A stretch of 64,000 bases of DNA from an uncultured bacterium. GTDB lineage: Bacteria; Bacillota; Clostridia; Lachnospirales; Lachnospiraceae. Below are positions 49,571-60,289 of the stretch, piece by piece. The notes below the pieces were generated by a model. That model saw only the letters and a program-made list of their open reading frames with translations, was not told where the DNA came from and searched no databases. Location of the stretch: assembly GCA_945828315.1 (NCBI GenBank), contig CALZQA010000003.1, positions 1 to 64,000 of the forward strand, written 5' to 3'. The first letter of the stretch is position 1, and every line of letters begins with the position of its first letter. A program made the translations under genes and the position numbers.

Positions 49571-50293
49571 CTAAACTAATATCTGTTTGTTTTCTCGAAA
49601 ACTGTAATACCTGTTATCTCCGATGATGATGTGATCTGACAGCTCTACATCCAAAAGCTCCCCGCAGGTCTTCAGCCTTTGTGTCAGGGCGAAATCCTCT
49701 CTGCTGGGTGACGGATCACCGCTCGGATGATTGTGCAAAAGAATGAACGAAACCGCCTTTTTCTCAAACACACGAAGAAAGATCTCCCGCGGCGAACCGG
49801 GTACTGCACTCACGGATCCGGTAGCGATCACGGAATCACCGATCAGATGGCATTTTGCATCAAACATACTGACAAGCAGCTGTTCCTGCGGTTCGTGGCG
49901 CAGGCGTTCCATATAATAGGCTGCCACGGACTCCGCATCCGAAAGGCACACCCGCTCCCTGCGGTCTGTCCGGGCGATCCGACGGGACAATTCTGCAACG
50001 CATTTGAGCTGGATCGCTTTTACCTTTCCGATACCCGGGAAGTGCATCAGTTCTTCCACCGACATGTGATAAAGATTTAACAGGTTTTTGCCGTCTGCCT
50101 GTAAGATACGTTGTGCCAGCGCAACGACATTCATCTCGCGGCTGCCGCTCTTTAAGATCACGGCTAACAGCTCTGCATCTGACAATGCCTGCGGTCCTGC
50201 CAGCAGGCATTTTTCATAGGGACGCTCTGAAACCGGCAAGTCCCTTGCTGTAATATGTTGTGTCACGTTACCTCTTTTCTGCTCTCTCCTCAA
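49571..50293 (-). CDS. radC: RadC family JAB/MPN-domain protein
   Basis: RPYEKCLLAGPQALSDAELLAVILKSG; FILLHNHPSGDPSPSRED. Confidence 0.95.
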   Translation of the reverse strand: MRREQKRGNVTQHITARDLPVSERPYEKCLLAGPQALSDAELLAVILKSGSREMNVVALAQRILQADGKNLLNLYHMSVEELMHFPGIGKVKAIQLKCVAELSRRIARTDRRERVCLSDAESVAAYYMERLRHEPQEQLLVSMFDAKCHLIGDSVIATGSVSAVPGSPREIFLRVFEKKAVSFILLHNHPSGDPSPSREDFALTQRLKTCGELLDVELSDHIIIGDNRYYSFRENKQILV

Positions 50294-50318
50294 AGCGGTA
50301 ATGACATACTTTATTATT

Positions 50319-51626
50319 TTAACACATCAGCTCTTTATTAACAAGATTTCGAATATAAAGTTTTTGTAAAGACATGAGAATTCCAAATTTTGCATGATGC
50401 CAGGTCAGCCCACCCTGAAAGTAAACATTGTAAGGTTCACGCAGTGGTCCGTCCGCGGAAAGTTCAATGGACGATCCCTGTACAAAGGCGCCTGCCGCCA
50501 TGATGACCTTACTGTCATAACCTGGCATATCCCAAGGCTCCGGCGTTACATAGCTGTCTACCGGTGCGCCTGCCTGGATTCCCTCGCAGAACGCACATAA
50601 CCGTTCCGGTGTCTCGAGCGCGATGGCCTGAATGATGTCATGGCGATCTTCCGTGCCGTTGGGCAGAACCGTAAAGCCGAGGCGTTCATAAAGATTTGCT
50701 GCAAAGATCGCACCCTTCAGTGCACCACTGACCACAAGGGGTGCCTGAAACAGGCCCTGATAAAAGGACTGAATGACTCCAAGAGAAGCGCCCACCTCCT
50801 TGCCCAGTCCCGGTGAAGTCAGACGGTATGCGGCATTTTCGACACATTCCGTTGTCCCGGCAATATAGCCGCCGATCGGTGCAAGTCCGCCACCCGGATT
50901 TTTGATCAGGGAACCGACTACCATATCCGCGCCCACATCGCTGGGCTCGATCGTCTCGACAAATTCTCCGTAACAATTGTCCACCATGCAGATCACGTCC
51001 GGTTTGATACTCTTTACAAATGCGATCAGCTCACCGATCTCTTTCACAGACAGGGTCTTGCGCATGAGATATCCCTTGGAGCGTTGGATCGTCACCAGCT
51101 TTGTCTTTTCATTGATCGCCGCCCGGATCCCGTCAAAGTCGAATCCGCCGTCCGGTAAAAATTCCACCTGGCGATAAGTGACACCGTACTCTGCCAGTGA
51201 GCCACTGGACGGTCGGATGCCGATGACCTCCTCCAAGGTATCATAGGGCTTCCCGACCGGTGACAGCAGTTCATCGCCCGGGCGTAGATTTGACATCAGT
51301 GCCAGTGCCAGCGCATGGGTACCGCAGGTGATCTGCGGACGCACCAGTGCCGCCTGCGTGTGAAACACATCGGCATAGACCTGCTCCAGGGTATCACGTC
51401 CCAGATCGTTGTAACCGTATCCGCTGGAGGCATTGAAGCACTCTGCACTGACACGATTTTTCTGCATCGCTGCGATCACCTTCAGCTGATTGTATTCCGC
51501 CACCGCATCGATGGCGGCAAAACGCGGTTCCAGCTCCTTCGCGATCTTTTCACCAAAATCAAATACGGGCTTTTCTATGCCCATCTGTGCATAAATTTTC
51601 TCAAGATCCATGTTTGTTTCCATCAT
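50319..51626 (-). CDS. Methionine gamma-lyase / aluminium resistance family PLP protein
   Basis: SGYGYNDLGRDTLEQVYADVF; RPQITCGTHALALALM; TIQRSKGYLMRKTLS; NPGGGLAPIGGYIAG. Confidence 0.9.
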   Translation of the reverse strand: MMETNMDLEKIYAQMGIEKPVFDFGEKIAKELEPRFAAIDAVAEYNQLKVIAAMQKNRVSAECFNASSGYGYNDLGRDTLEQVYADVFHTQAALVRPQITCGTHALALALMSNLRPGDELLSPVGKPYDTLEEVIGIRPSSGSLAEYGVTYRQVEFLPDGGFDFDGIRAAINEKTKLVTIQRSKGYLMRKTLSVKEIGELIAFVKSIKPDVICMVDNCYGEFVETIEPSDVGADMVVGSLIKNPGGGLAPIGGYIAGTTECVENAAYRLTSPGLGKEVGASLGVIQSFYQGLFQAPLVVSGALKGAIFAANLYERLGFTVLPNGTEDRHDIIQAIALETPERLCAFCEGIQAGAPVDSYVTPEPWDMPGYDSKVIMAAGAFVQGSSIELSADGPLREPYNVYFQGGLTWHHAKFGILMSLQKLYIRNLVNKELMC

Positions 51627-52570
51627 CGTAGTCCTCTTTTCTCTATTTCTCCCAACATGTATTTTAAAATTTTTTCATCGTCATAATCAAAGGCAGATTT
51701 ATCCACCCAGATCACATCCCGCTCCCGCCGAAACCAGGTCAGCTGACGTTTGGCAAAATGGCGGGTATCTCTCTTGATGATATAAACCGCCTCATCCAGT
51801 GAACACTCACCGTCCAGATACGCTAAAAGTTCCTTGTAACCTAGTCCCTGCATGGAGACCATGTCCCGCGTATAACCCATCTGCTTCAGTGTCTTTACTT
51901 CCTCCAGCAGGCCCTGCTCCATCATGGCATCCACCCGGGCATCGATACGGGCATAGAGATTTTCACGCTTGTCCGTCAACACAAAATATGCAAATCCGTA
52001 AGGCGATCTTTTTGCCCGCTCCGTGGCATTATGTTCTGAGATCGGCGTTCCGGTCTTTTCGTAATATTCCAGTGCGCGGATCACACGCTTGATATTGTTG
52101 GCATGAATGTCTTCGGCAGACTGCGGATCTACGGAGCGCAGCATCTCATGCAGCGCCTCCGCCCCCTGCTCCTTTGCCAGTCTTTCATATTTTTTACGCA
52201 GCTCTGTATCTGCGTCTTCCGTTGTAAAATCAATATCGTAGAGCAGCGCCTGAATATAAAAGCCGGTGCCGCCGACAACCAGCGGCAGCTTGTTCTTCGC
52301 CCACAGCCGCTCCATTGCAGCTTTTGCATCCTGCTGAAACCGCACGACGTGAAACTCCTCATCCGGCTCATACACATCGACCAGTGCATGTTCCACACCC
52401 TGCATCTCCTCCGGCATGATCTTTGCGGAACCGATATCCATATGTTTATATACCTGCATGGAATCTGCCGAAATGATACCGGTGTCAAGGGCTTTTGCAA
52501 GCGCAATGGACAGCGCGGTCTTTCCCACTGCTGTCGGTCCGGTCAATACGACAACATTTTTTTCACTCAT
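51623..52570 (-). CDS. miaA: tRNA dimethylallyltransferase
   Basis: VLTGPTAVGKTALSIALAKALDTGIISADSMQVYKHMDIGSAK; start MSEKNVVVLTG at 52570. Confidence 0.96.
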   Translation of the reverse strand: MSEKNVVVLTGPTAVGKTALSIALAKALDTGIISADSMQVYKHMDIGSAKIMPEEMQGVEHALVDVYEPDEEFHVVRFQQDAKAAMERLWAKNKLPLVVGGTGFYIQALLYDIDFTTEDADTELRKKYERLAKEQGAEALHEMLRSVDPQSAEDIHANNIKRVIRALEYYEKTGTPISEHNATERAKRSPYGFAYFVLTDKRENLYARIDARVDAMMEQGLLEEVKTLKQMGYTRDMVSMQGLGYKELLAYLDGECSLDEAVYIIKRDTRHFAKRQLTWFRRERDVIWVDKSAFDYDDEKILKYMLGEIEKRGLR

Positions 52571-52574
52571 AACT

Positions 52575-54524
52575 TTATAGAACCCTCTTGAATTTCTTTT
52601 CGATTTCATATTTACTCATAGAGATCATCGTTGGTCTGCCATGAGGACAATGATACGGATTATCCAGCGAAAGAAGCTCACAGATCAGCTCTTCCATCTC
52701 TGTACGGCTGATGCGCTGGTTTCCCTTGATGGCCGCTTTGCAGGAAGCTGTCGCCACCTTGTTCCAGATCATTTCCGTGGTAGCCCTGCCGCTTCCGGTC
52801 TCCGTGACCATATCATCCAGTAGTTCAAAGAATAACTGCTTTGCATCCAGATGATACAGATTATCGGGAACGGCAACGATCGCATACTCATTTCCGCCAA
52901 ATTCATCGATCTCAAAGCCGAGCTTCTGAAGCTCCTCCAGATTATTCTTCAGCGCATTCTGCTCCTGCATCGTGAGGCTCAATATGATCGGTGGGCTCAA
53001 CTGTTGTGAAGTATAGTCGCGGTTTGCAAATGTTTTCATGTTCCGCTCAAAGAGCACCTTCTCATGTGCAGCATGCTGGTCAATGATGAACAGCTTATCT
53101 TCCACCTCAGTGAGCCAGTAGGTCTCAAACAGCTGCCCGATGATGCGGATGTTGGACTTTTTTACCTCCTCGATGAAATTCGTCTGATAGCCGTTCTCCT
53201 CGCGGAAGACCTCAGTCATCTCCAACTGACTTGGCGTCTGTTCTGTCATTGGAGTGCGCTGTTGCTCCCCTACCGGCTTTGATACTTCCCGCCCGGTTTC
53301 CGGCATCGGAGCCTTCTGCAGTGACCGCGGGGCGTATTTCAGTTCATAGGGACTATCTGTCCGGACCGATGCCCGGATCTGTTCCTTCTTTGCTTCACTG
53401 ACCGGACGGTCGTAATGCGTCATTTGTGACAGGCGACTGCGCTCAAAGGGCTGCGGAACTGCCTCCTTCGCTGTCGGTTTTTCTTCATTTTTCACCGGTT
53501 TCACATCTGCGCCCACAGACACTTCCGGGATCAGGTCTCTTCCCTGCAATACGGCACGCAGCAGCTCCACCAGATCTGCATAGAGTATTTCTCCGTTGGA
53601 AAAACGTACTTCCATCTTAGTCGGATGCACATTGACATCCAGAAGTTCTTCGTCCATCGTGATGTAAAGCACGGTAAAGGGATACTGATGGTTCATCAGA
53701 TAGGGCTTATATGCTTCCTCAATCGCCTTTGCCACCACATTGCTCTTCATATATCTTCCGTTGATATAATAGTTTTCAAAATTTCGATTGCCTCTGGAGA
53801 TCAACGGCTTTCCGATAAATCCGGACACGTGGATACCATCTTTCTCCCCGTCAATTTCCAACAGATTTGCCGCGATCTCTTTTCCGTAAATATGATAGAT
53901 GATGTCCTTGCGGTTGCAGTTTCCGGAGGTATGCAGCTTCGGCTGATTATTCACGATGAGCTGAAAGGAGATCTCCGGATGAGAAAGCGCCAGACGTTCC
54001 ATGATCGTTGCCACATAGCCGCCCTCCGTCTGTGCCGACTTTAAAAATTTTCGGCGCACCGGCGTGTTGAAAAAGAGATTGCGCACAAGAAAGGTTGTTC
54101 CCTCCGGTGCACCGATCTCCTCAAATGCTTTTTCTTTGGAGCCTTCGATCAGATAACGCACGCCGGTCAGTGCACCCCTCGGGCGCGTGATCAGCTCTAC
54201 CTGTGCCACCGCGCTGATACTGGCAAGGGCCTCGCCGCGAAAACCAAGAGATTTTACGCAGAGCAGATCTTCCATGGAACGGATCTTACTGGTGGAATGG
54301 CGCAGAAATGCCAGCCGCACCTGTTCCTTTTCGATCCCGCAGCCATTGTCCGTGATACGGAGAAACGTTGTTCCGCCCTCCTTGATCTCGACGGTGATAA
54401 AGGTCGCTTTCGCGTCGATGGCATTCTCCACAAGCTCCTTGACGACTGAGGAGGGACGCTCCACCACCTCACCTGCAGCTATTTTTTCTATTGTTGCCTC
54501 ATCGAGTAACTGAATATCAGGCAT
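52575..54524 (-). CDS. mutL: DNA mismatch repair protein MutL (endonuclease type)
   Basis: IAAGEVVERPSSVVKELVENAIDA; SLGFRGEALASI; C-terminal DQHAAHEKVLFE endonuclease motif; CPHGRPT. Confidence 0.97.
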   Translation of the reverse strand: MPDIQLLDEATIEKIAAGEVVERPSSVVKELVENAIDAKATFITVEIKEGGTTFLRITDNGCGIEKEQVRLAFLRHSTSKIRSMEDLLCVKSLGFRGEALASISAVAQVELITRPRGALTGVRYLIEGSKEKAFEEIGAPEGTTFLVRNLFFNTPVRRKFLKSAQTEGGYVATIMERLALSHPEISFQLIVNNQPKLHTSGNCNRKDIIYHIYGKEIAANLLEIDGEKDGIHVSGFIGKPLISRGNRNFENYYINGRYMKSNVVAKAIEEAYKPYLMNHQYPFTVLYITMDEELLDVNVHPTKMEVRFSNGEILYADLVELLRAVLQGRDLIPEVSVGADVKPVKNEEKPTAKEAVPQPFERSRLSQMTHYDRPVSEAKKEQIRASVRTDSPYELKYAPRSLQKAPMPETGREVSKPVGEQQRTPMTEQTPSQLEMTEVFREENGYQTNFIEEVKKSNIRIIGQLFETYWLTEVEDKLFIIDQHAAHEKVLFERNMKTFANRDYTSQQLSPPIILSLTMQEQNALKNNLEELQKLGFEIDEFGGNEYAIVAVPDNLYHLDAKQLFFELLDDMVTETGSGRATTEMIWNKVATASCKAAIKGNQRISRTEMEELICELLSLDNPYHCPHGRPTMISMSKYEIEKKFKRVL

Positions 54525-54576
54525 ATCTGGTCTCCTTTTTTATGATTATCGATGATAACTGTTCCACATGCGTTTC

Positions 54577-57219
54577 TTACCATCGATTTTTCAACTTACC
54601 CTGTAGTTCATACAACTTGTTGAGTGCTTCGATGGGCGTATAGTTACCAAGATCCAGTTCCTTTAATTCCCTGAGTATCTCATCATCATCAACGGTGTCA
54701 AACAGTGAGATCTGGTTTTTATCGACCTCATCCAGTTTTTTTACTTTCTGATGTGTGCGTTTTTCCGGTGCCAGGCTTTCCACACCGGATGTGATATTGT
54801 TATCGATCAGTTCCTGACAGATCTCCTTTGCACGGTTGATGACGGAATCCGGCACACCTGCCAGCTTCGCCACCTGAATACCGTAGCTGCGGTCTGCGCC
54901 GCCTTTGACGATCTTTCGCAGAAAAACGATGTCATCCCCCTTCTCCTTGACGGCAATACAATAATTGTTTACATTGTCCAGCTTGCCCTCCAGCTCTGTC
55001 AGCTCGTGGTAATGCGTGGCAAATAATGTCTTTGCCCCCAAAAGTCTGGGATTGCTGATATGCTCGACCACCGCCCACGCGATAGACAATCCGTCAAAGG
55101 TGGATGTTCCGCGGCCAATCTCATCGAGGATCAGCAGACTGTTTGACGTGGCGTTGCGCAGAATATTCGCCACCTCGTTCATTTCCACCATGAAGGTACT
55201 CTGCCCGCTGGCCAGATCATCACTTGCACCCACACGCGTAAAAATACGGTCTACCAGACCAATCTTTGCCTGGGAAGCAGGAACGAAACTGCCGATCTGC
55301 GCCATGAGAACAATGAGCGCCGTCTGACGCATATAGGTGGACTTTCCCGCCATGTTGGGACCGGTAATGATCGAGATCCTGTTTTTCCCGTTATCCAGAT
55401 AGGTGTCATTGGGGATGAACATATCGTTGCTAATCATCTTTTCCACCACCGGATGACGACCGTCGCGGATGTCGATCAGACCGTTGTCATTGAGCTTCGG
55501 CCTGCAGTAGTGATTGCTGTCTGCCACCTTTGCCAGCGACAGGAGCACATCCAGCCCCGCAACGGCTTTCGCCGTCTTCTGAATGCGGGCCACTTCACCG
55601 GTGATCTTTTCACGGAGTTCACGAAATAGTTCGTACTCCAGCTGTACCAGCTTATCCTCTGCACCAAGGATCGTCTCCTCCAGTTCCTTCAGCTCCGGTG
55701 TGATGTAGCGCTCCGCGTTAGTCAGCGTCTGTTTCCTGGTATAGTAATCCGGTACCAGATCCTTGTAGGAATTCGTGACCTCCAGATAGTAGCCGAACAC
55801 CTTGTTATATTTGATGCGCAGGTTTTTGATGCCGGTCTTTTCCCGTTCCGAGCTTTCGATCTGGGCCAGCCAGCTTTTGCCGTCCGTCTTGGCAGCACGC
55901 AGCTTGTCTACTTCCTCAAAATAACCGTCCTTGATGATCCCGCCGTCATGCACGGTGATAGGAGGATCGTCAATGATCGCATCATTGATCCACTGATAAA
56001 TATCCTCAAGAGGATCCATCTCGGTCAAAAGTTTTGTGAGCGCATCCGAATGAAACTCCGAAAGTACCATACGGATCGCGGGAAGCATCTGCAGTGAACC
56101 TCGAAAAGCGATCAAATCTCGCGGATTAGCCGTCTGATAACTGATACGTGTGATCAGTCGTTCCAGATCATAGACGGGATTTAAATATTCACTCATCTCC
56201 TCCCGGCTTATCAGATTGTTGTTCAATTCATCGATCGCATCGTAACGCGCCTCAATCTCACTGCGATTGATCAACGGCTGCTCTACATAGGAACGCAAAA
56301 GTCTCGCACCCATCGCCGTCTTTGTCTTGTCCAGCACCCACAGCAGGGAACCCTTTTTATTCTTTTCACGCATCGTTTCTACCAGCTCCAGATTACGTCT
56401 GGTAGCGGAATCCAGTACCATAAAGGTACTGGTGGAATAGGGATGAATGCTTGTCATGTTCTCCAACCCGTTCATCTGGGTCTCATACAGATATTTCAGC
56501 AGCGCCCCGGAGGCCAGCGTACCGGACAGATAATCTGCCAGTCCGAGCCCGTCCAGCTGCCTGACATGAAAATGACCGAGCAGGGTGTTTTTTGCGGTGT
56601 CATCTGTGAAATACCAGGAATCCAATGCGGTCACCGCAATATGCATACGGTTTCTCAGATTCTCAATATCAAGGGCACTCAGGAACAGTGCTTCATTGCA
56701 GATGATCTCTGCAGGAGTAAATTTATTGATCTCATCCAAAAGCTTTTGTACAGAATCGATCTCTGTCACAAAAAAGTCTCCGGTAGACACATCTGCCGTG
56801 GACACGCCAAAGACATCCTCATCACAATAGATACACATCAGATAGTTGTTTTTGGTCTCATCCAGAGACTGTACATCCGTATTTGTTCCGGGTGTGACAA
56901 TACGAATGACCTGCCGTTCCACAATTCCCTTTGCAAGCTTCGGATCCTCCATCTGCTCGCAGATAGCCACTTTATAGCCTTTAGACACCAAGCGGTTAAT
57001 ATATGTATCTGCTGCGTGAAAAGGAACACCGCACATGGGCGCTCGCTCCTCCATTCCACACTGTTTTCCGGTCAGTGTCAGCTCCAGTTCTTTGGATACC
57101 GTCAATGCGTCCTCAAAAAACATCTCATAAAAGTCGCCCAGACGATAAAAAAGAATGCAGTCCTTATGCTCCTCTTTTGTTTTTAAATAATGCTGCATCA
57201 TGGGTGAATACTCAGCCAT
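54577..57219 (-). CDS. mutS: DNA mismatch repair protein MutS
   Basis: FYRLGDFYEMFFEDA; TGPNMAGKSTYMRQTALI; DEIGRGTSTFDGLSIAWAVVEH; FATHYHELTELE. Confidence 0.98.
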   Translation of the reverse strand: MAEYSPMMQHYLKTKEEHKDCILFYRLGDFYEMFFEDALTVSKELELTLTGKQCGMEERAPMCGVPFHAADTYINRLVSKGYKVAICEQMEDPKLAKGIVERQVIRIVTPGTNTDVQSLDETKNNYLMCIYCDEDVFGVSTADVSTGDFFVTEIDSVQKLLDEINKFTPAEIICNEALFLSALDIENLRNRMHIAVTALDSWYFTDDTAKNTLLGHFHVRQLDGLGLADYLSGTLASGALLKYLYETQMNGLENMTSIHPYSTSTFMVLDSATRRNLELVETMREKNKKGSLLWVLDKTKTAMGARLLRSYVEQPLINRSEIEARYDAIDELNNNLISREEMSEYLNPVYDLERLITRISYQTANPRDLIAFRGSLQMLPAIRMVLSEFHSDALTKLLTEMDPLEDIYQWINDAIIDDPPITVHDGGIIKDGYFEEVDKLRAAKTDGKSWLAQIESSEREKTGIKNLRIKYNKVFGYYLEVTNSYKDLVPDYYTRKQTLTNAERYITPELKELEETILGAEDKLVQLEYELFRELREKITGEVARIQKTAKAVAGLDVLLSLAKVADSNHYCRPKLNDNGLIDIRDGRHPVVEKMISNDMFIPNDTYLDNGKNRISIITGPNMAGKSTYMRQTALIVLMAQIGSFVPASQAKIGLVDRIFTRVGASDDLASGQSTFMVEMNEVANILRNATSNSLLILDEIGRGTSTFDGLSIAWAVVEHISNPRLLGAKTLFATHYHELTELEGKLDNVNNYCIAVKEKGDDIVFLRKIVKGGADRSYGIQVAKLAGVPDSVINRAKEICQELIDNNITSGVESLAPEKRTHQKVKKLDEVDKNQISLFDTVDDDEILRELKELDLGNYTPIEALNKLYELQGKLKNRW

Positions 57220-57276
57220 AATGATCGTTCCTCCTGTTTCGGCAGTCTCAGCAGAAAATGCCTCGACCTGATTGAT

Positions 57277-58878
57277 TTATAATGGTCTGTACTTTGCGGC
57301 GATCGCCTCTGCCACTTTGATGCCGTCCATCGCCGCTGAAGTGATGCCGCCTGCGTAACCGGCACCTTCCCCGCAGGGGTAAACGCCTTTCCAGTTACTT
57401 TCGTATTGCTCATTACGCAGGATACGAAGAGGCGAAGATGTACGACTCTCCACACCGGAGAGGATCGCATCACTCCGGTCAAAGCCGTGCAGACGCATTC
57501 CGAATTGTTCCATTCCAGCAATAAAACAACGGTTCATCTCCGGTGTCAAAAGCTCGTGCAGCGCACCGAACGTAACTTCCCCTCTCACACAGCTTGCAAA
57601 ATCACCATAACATGATGAACAACGTTTTTCCTTAAAATCACCATATAGCTGCTGCGGGATCTTACCGCTGCCAAGCTTATATGCCTTCTCTTCCAGCGCT
57701 CTCTGAAAAGCCACTCCAGCTAACGCACTGTCATTCGGGAAATCTGCAGGTGTCACGGACACGATGATCGCAGAATTCGCATTTGCGCTGTCGCGGAGGT
57801 AATAACTCATGCCGTTGACGGCCAGATGTCCCTCCTCGGAAGAGGCATTCACCACGTAACCGCCCGGACACATACAAAAGGAATACACGCCCCGCTGATC
57901 CGGAAAATTTGCCGTCACTTTATAAGGAGCCACCGGCAGATGCGTCAGATCTGCACCTGCTCCGTACTGGCTCTCATTGATCATCGCCTGCGGATGCTCC
58001 ACACGAAAACCGACAGCAAAGGCTTTCGGCTCCATGACAAATCCCTGTCTCTGCAACAGTTCAAAAGTATCTCTTGCTGAATGGCCCAGTGCGAGCACTG
58101 CCACCGATGTCTCAATCTGTCTTTCACCATGCACGCCGCTGACCGTCAGCCCCTTCAGACTACCGTTCTCGATCCGAAGATCGCTCATCCTGCTCTCGAA
58201 TAAAAATTTTCCTCCGAGACGAAGGATCTCTTCTCGCATATTGCGGATCACGCCAGTGAGGATATCTGTGCCGATGTGTGGCTTGCTTTCATACAGAATT
58301 TCAGAAGGTGCGCCGAACTTACAGAATATTTCAAGCACATGCCTGCCGCGTCCCACCGGATCTTTGACCATTGTATTGAGCTTGCCGTCGGAGAAAGTTC
58401 CTGCGCCTCCCTCTCCGAACTGTACGTTCGAGGAGGGGTCCAGTACACCGTTTTCCCAAAATTTTTCAACATCCTTTGTGCGATCTTCCACGCGTTTTCC
58501 GCGTTCCAGAATGATCGGACGATAGCCGTGCAACGCCAGTTCATAGGCGCAGAACAGTCCCGCCGGACCTGCGCCGACGATCACAGGCGGCGCATCCAGC
58601 GACATCACACCGGGTTTCGGAAAATGGTAGCGCATCCGCTGTACAAGCCGGATATTTGTCTTGCGAAGTCTTTTTACGATCTTTCCTTCTCCTGACATGG
58701 AAACATCTACCGTATAAACATAATTGAGCTGTGGTTTTTTTCTCGCATCCACAGAACGTTTTATGATCTCATAGGTAAATTTCTGATCTGCCGAAAGCCC
58801 CAGCACATGCCGGATCTTATTTTCAATTGTATAGTGATCATGCTCCAAAGGAAGCTTTAACTGTTGAATCCGTATCAT
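57277..58878 (-). CDS. FAD-dependent oxidoreductase (NAD(FAD)-utilizing dehydrogenase family)
   Basis: VIVGAGPAGLFCAYELALHGYRPIILERG; GEGAGYAGGITSAAMDGIKVAEAI; start MIRIQQLKLP at 58878. Confidence 0.9.
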   Translation of the reverse strand: MIRIQQLKLPLEHDHYTIENKIRHVLGLSADQKFTYEIIKRSVDARKKPQLNYVYTVDVSMSGEGKIVKRLRKTNIRLVQRMRYHFPKPGVMSLDAPPVIVGAGPAGLFCAYELALHGYRPIILERGKRVEDRTKDVEKFWENGVLDPSSNVQFGEGGAGTFSDGKLNTMVKDPVGRGRHVLEIFCKFGAPSEILYESKPHIGTDILTGVIRNMREEILRLGGKFLFESRMSDLRIENGSLKGLTVSGVHGERQIETSVAVLALGHSARDTFELLQRQGFVMEPKAFAVGFRVEHPQAMINESQYGAGADLTHLPVAPYKVTANFPDQRGVYSFCMCPGGYVVNASSEEGHLAVNGMSYYLRDSANANSAIIVSVTPADFPNDSALAGVAFQRALEEKAYKLGSGKIPQQLYGDFKEKRCSSCYGDFASCVRGEVTFGALHELLTPEMNRCFIAGMEQFGMRLHGFDRSDAILSGVESRTSSPLRILRNEQYESNWKGVYPCGEGAGYAGGITSAAMDGIKVAEAIAAKYRPL

Positions 58879-60281
58879 CTGTTTTCGTCCCTTTGCTCCA
58901 TCCCTGTCCTGTCTTTGTTCATCCGCGTGCCACGCTTCTGACGTTGCAGCGATTCCGCAGCACTCATGCCTGCCAATGCACCGCTGGACCATGCCCACTG
59001 CAGATTAAAACCTCCACAGATACCGTCCACATCCAGCATTTCCCCCGCAAAATAGAGTCCGGGGATCAGTTTCGATTCCATCGTATCTGCTTTCACCTGA
59101 GCCGTGTCCACACCGCCGGCTGTCACCTGTGCCTGTTCAAAAGAACGCGTTGCCACGATCGGGACAGAAAAATGTTTGATCGTTTTCACAAGCCGCTTTA
59201 CCTGCGTCTGTTCCAGTTTTCGGCTCATCTGCGACAAGGGAATATCAGCTTCTTCAAGCAACGCCGCCCCCAGTTTATCTGCAAACAGACCGATCATACA
59301 TTGCTCCATTGTTTTGTTTTCAGCATACACGCTTTCCGTCCGCGCCAGGATCTGTGTAAATGCTTCGTTATCAGAAAGATCCGGCAGAAAATCAAGTTCA
59401 ACAGAAACCTTTTGTCCAAATTTTAATGCATGCGAAGCCAGGTAACTGATCTGGAAAATACAAATACCGGAAATGCCATAATCAGTCAGCTGCAGTTCTC
59501 CCGATTCCCATGCTTTTTCCTCTGCATCTATGTAAATTTTTGCTGAAATTTCTGCACGAATTCCTGCAACTTTTTTAAAAAATGCAAGGTCGGATTGCAA
59601 CGGAACAAGGGCCGGAACTAAATCTTGTATATGATGTCCCAAACGTTCTGCATATAGAAATCCGCTGCCGTCACTGCCTGTCTTTTTGTAAGATTTTCCA
59701 CCGGTCGCAAGGATACATCTGCGGGCTAAGTAGGTACCGCTTTTCGTCTCAATGACAAATTGTCCGTCAGAGCTTCTTGCGACATGCTCATTGTTTTTAC
59801 AGTTTTTTTCCGCTTTGTAAATGGATCTGATGCCGATTTCGCACTCGATGCGAACCCCCAGACGCCCGCATTCCATCAGCAATGCAGCCAAAACGCCCGA
59901 TGCCTGTCCACCGTTTGGATAATAACCACCTCTGCGTTTCACCGCAACGATGCCTAATTCGTTAAAAAAATTTAATGTAGATGTAATATCAAACTTTTTT
60001 ATTGCAGGCAACACAAATGCAGGACAAGTCCCGTGATAATACTGTTCACAAGCGGTCTCGCCCTGCGGTTCATCAAATTTGAATAACGCTTCATTTGTGA
60101 AGTTGCATTTTCCGTTTCCGGTCATCAGCAGCTTTTTTCCCGGACGCTCCATATGCTCCAGGACGAGCACCTGTGCGCCTTGTCTTGCGGCGTGGATCGC
60201 TGCCGTCAGCCCGGCGGCTCCACCACCCACAACGATCACATCCCAGCATCTGTTTGATTGTTGATCAAATCTCTTACTCAT
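58875..60281 (-). CDS. HI0933/BaiN-family flavoprotein
   Basis: VIVVGGGAAGLTAAIHAARQGAQVLVLE; MTGNGKCNFTN; LYFAGEMLDVDGICGGFNLQWAWSSGALAG. Confidence 0.93.
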   Translation of the reverse strand: MSKRFDQQSNRCWDVIVVGGGAAGLTAAIHAARQGAQVLVLEHMERPGKKLLMTGNGKCNFTNEALFKFDEPQGETACEQYYHGTCPAFVLPAIKKFDITSTLNFFNELGIVAVKRRGGYYPNGGQASGVLAALLMECGRLGVRIECEIGIRSIYKAEKNCKNNEHVARSSDGQFVIETKSGTYLARRCILATGGKSYKKTGSDGSGFLYAERLGHHIQDLVPALVPLQSDLAFFKKVAGIRAEISAKIYIDAEEKAWESGELQLTDYGISGICIFQISYLASHALKFGQKVSVELDFLPDLSDNEAFTQILARTESVYAENKTMEQCMIGLFADKLGAALLEEADIPLSQMSRKLEQTQVKRLVKTIKHFSVPIVATRSFEQAQVTAGGVDTAQVKADTMESKLIPGLYFAGEMLDVDGICGGFNLQWAWSSGALAGMSAAESLQRQKRGTRMNKDRTGMEQRDENR

Positions 60282-60289
60282 ATTCGTTC

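Noticed and set aside
56443-57186. 247-aa plus-strand ORF antisense to mutS
   Set aside because: MutS motifs on the minus strand explain the region; the ORF has no domain signal.
58827-59426. 199-aa plus-strand ORF antisense to flavoprotein genes
   Set aside because: Antisense shadow; the minus-strand frame carries FAD-binding motifs.
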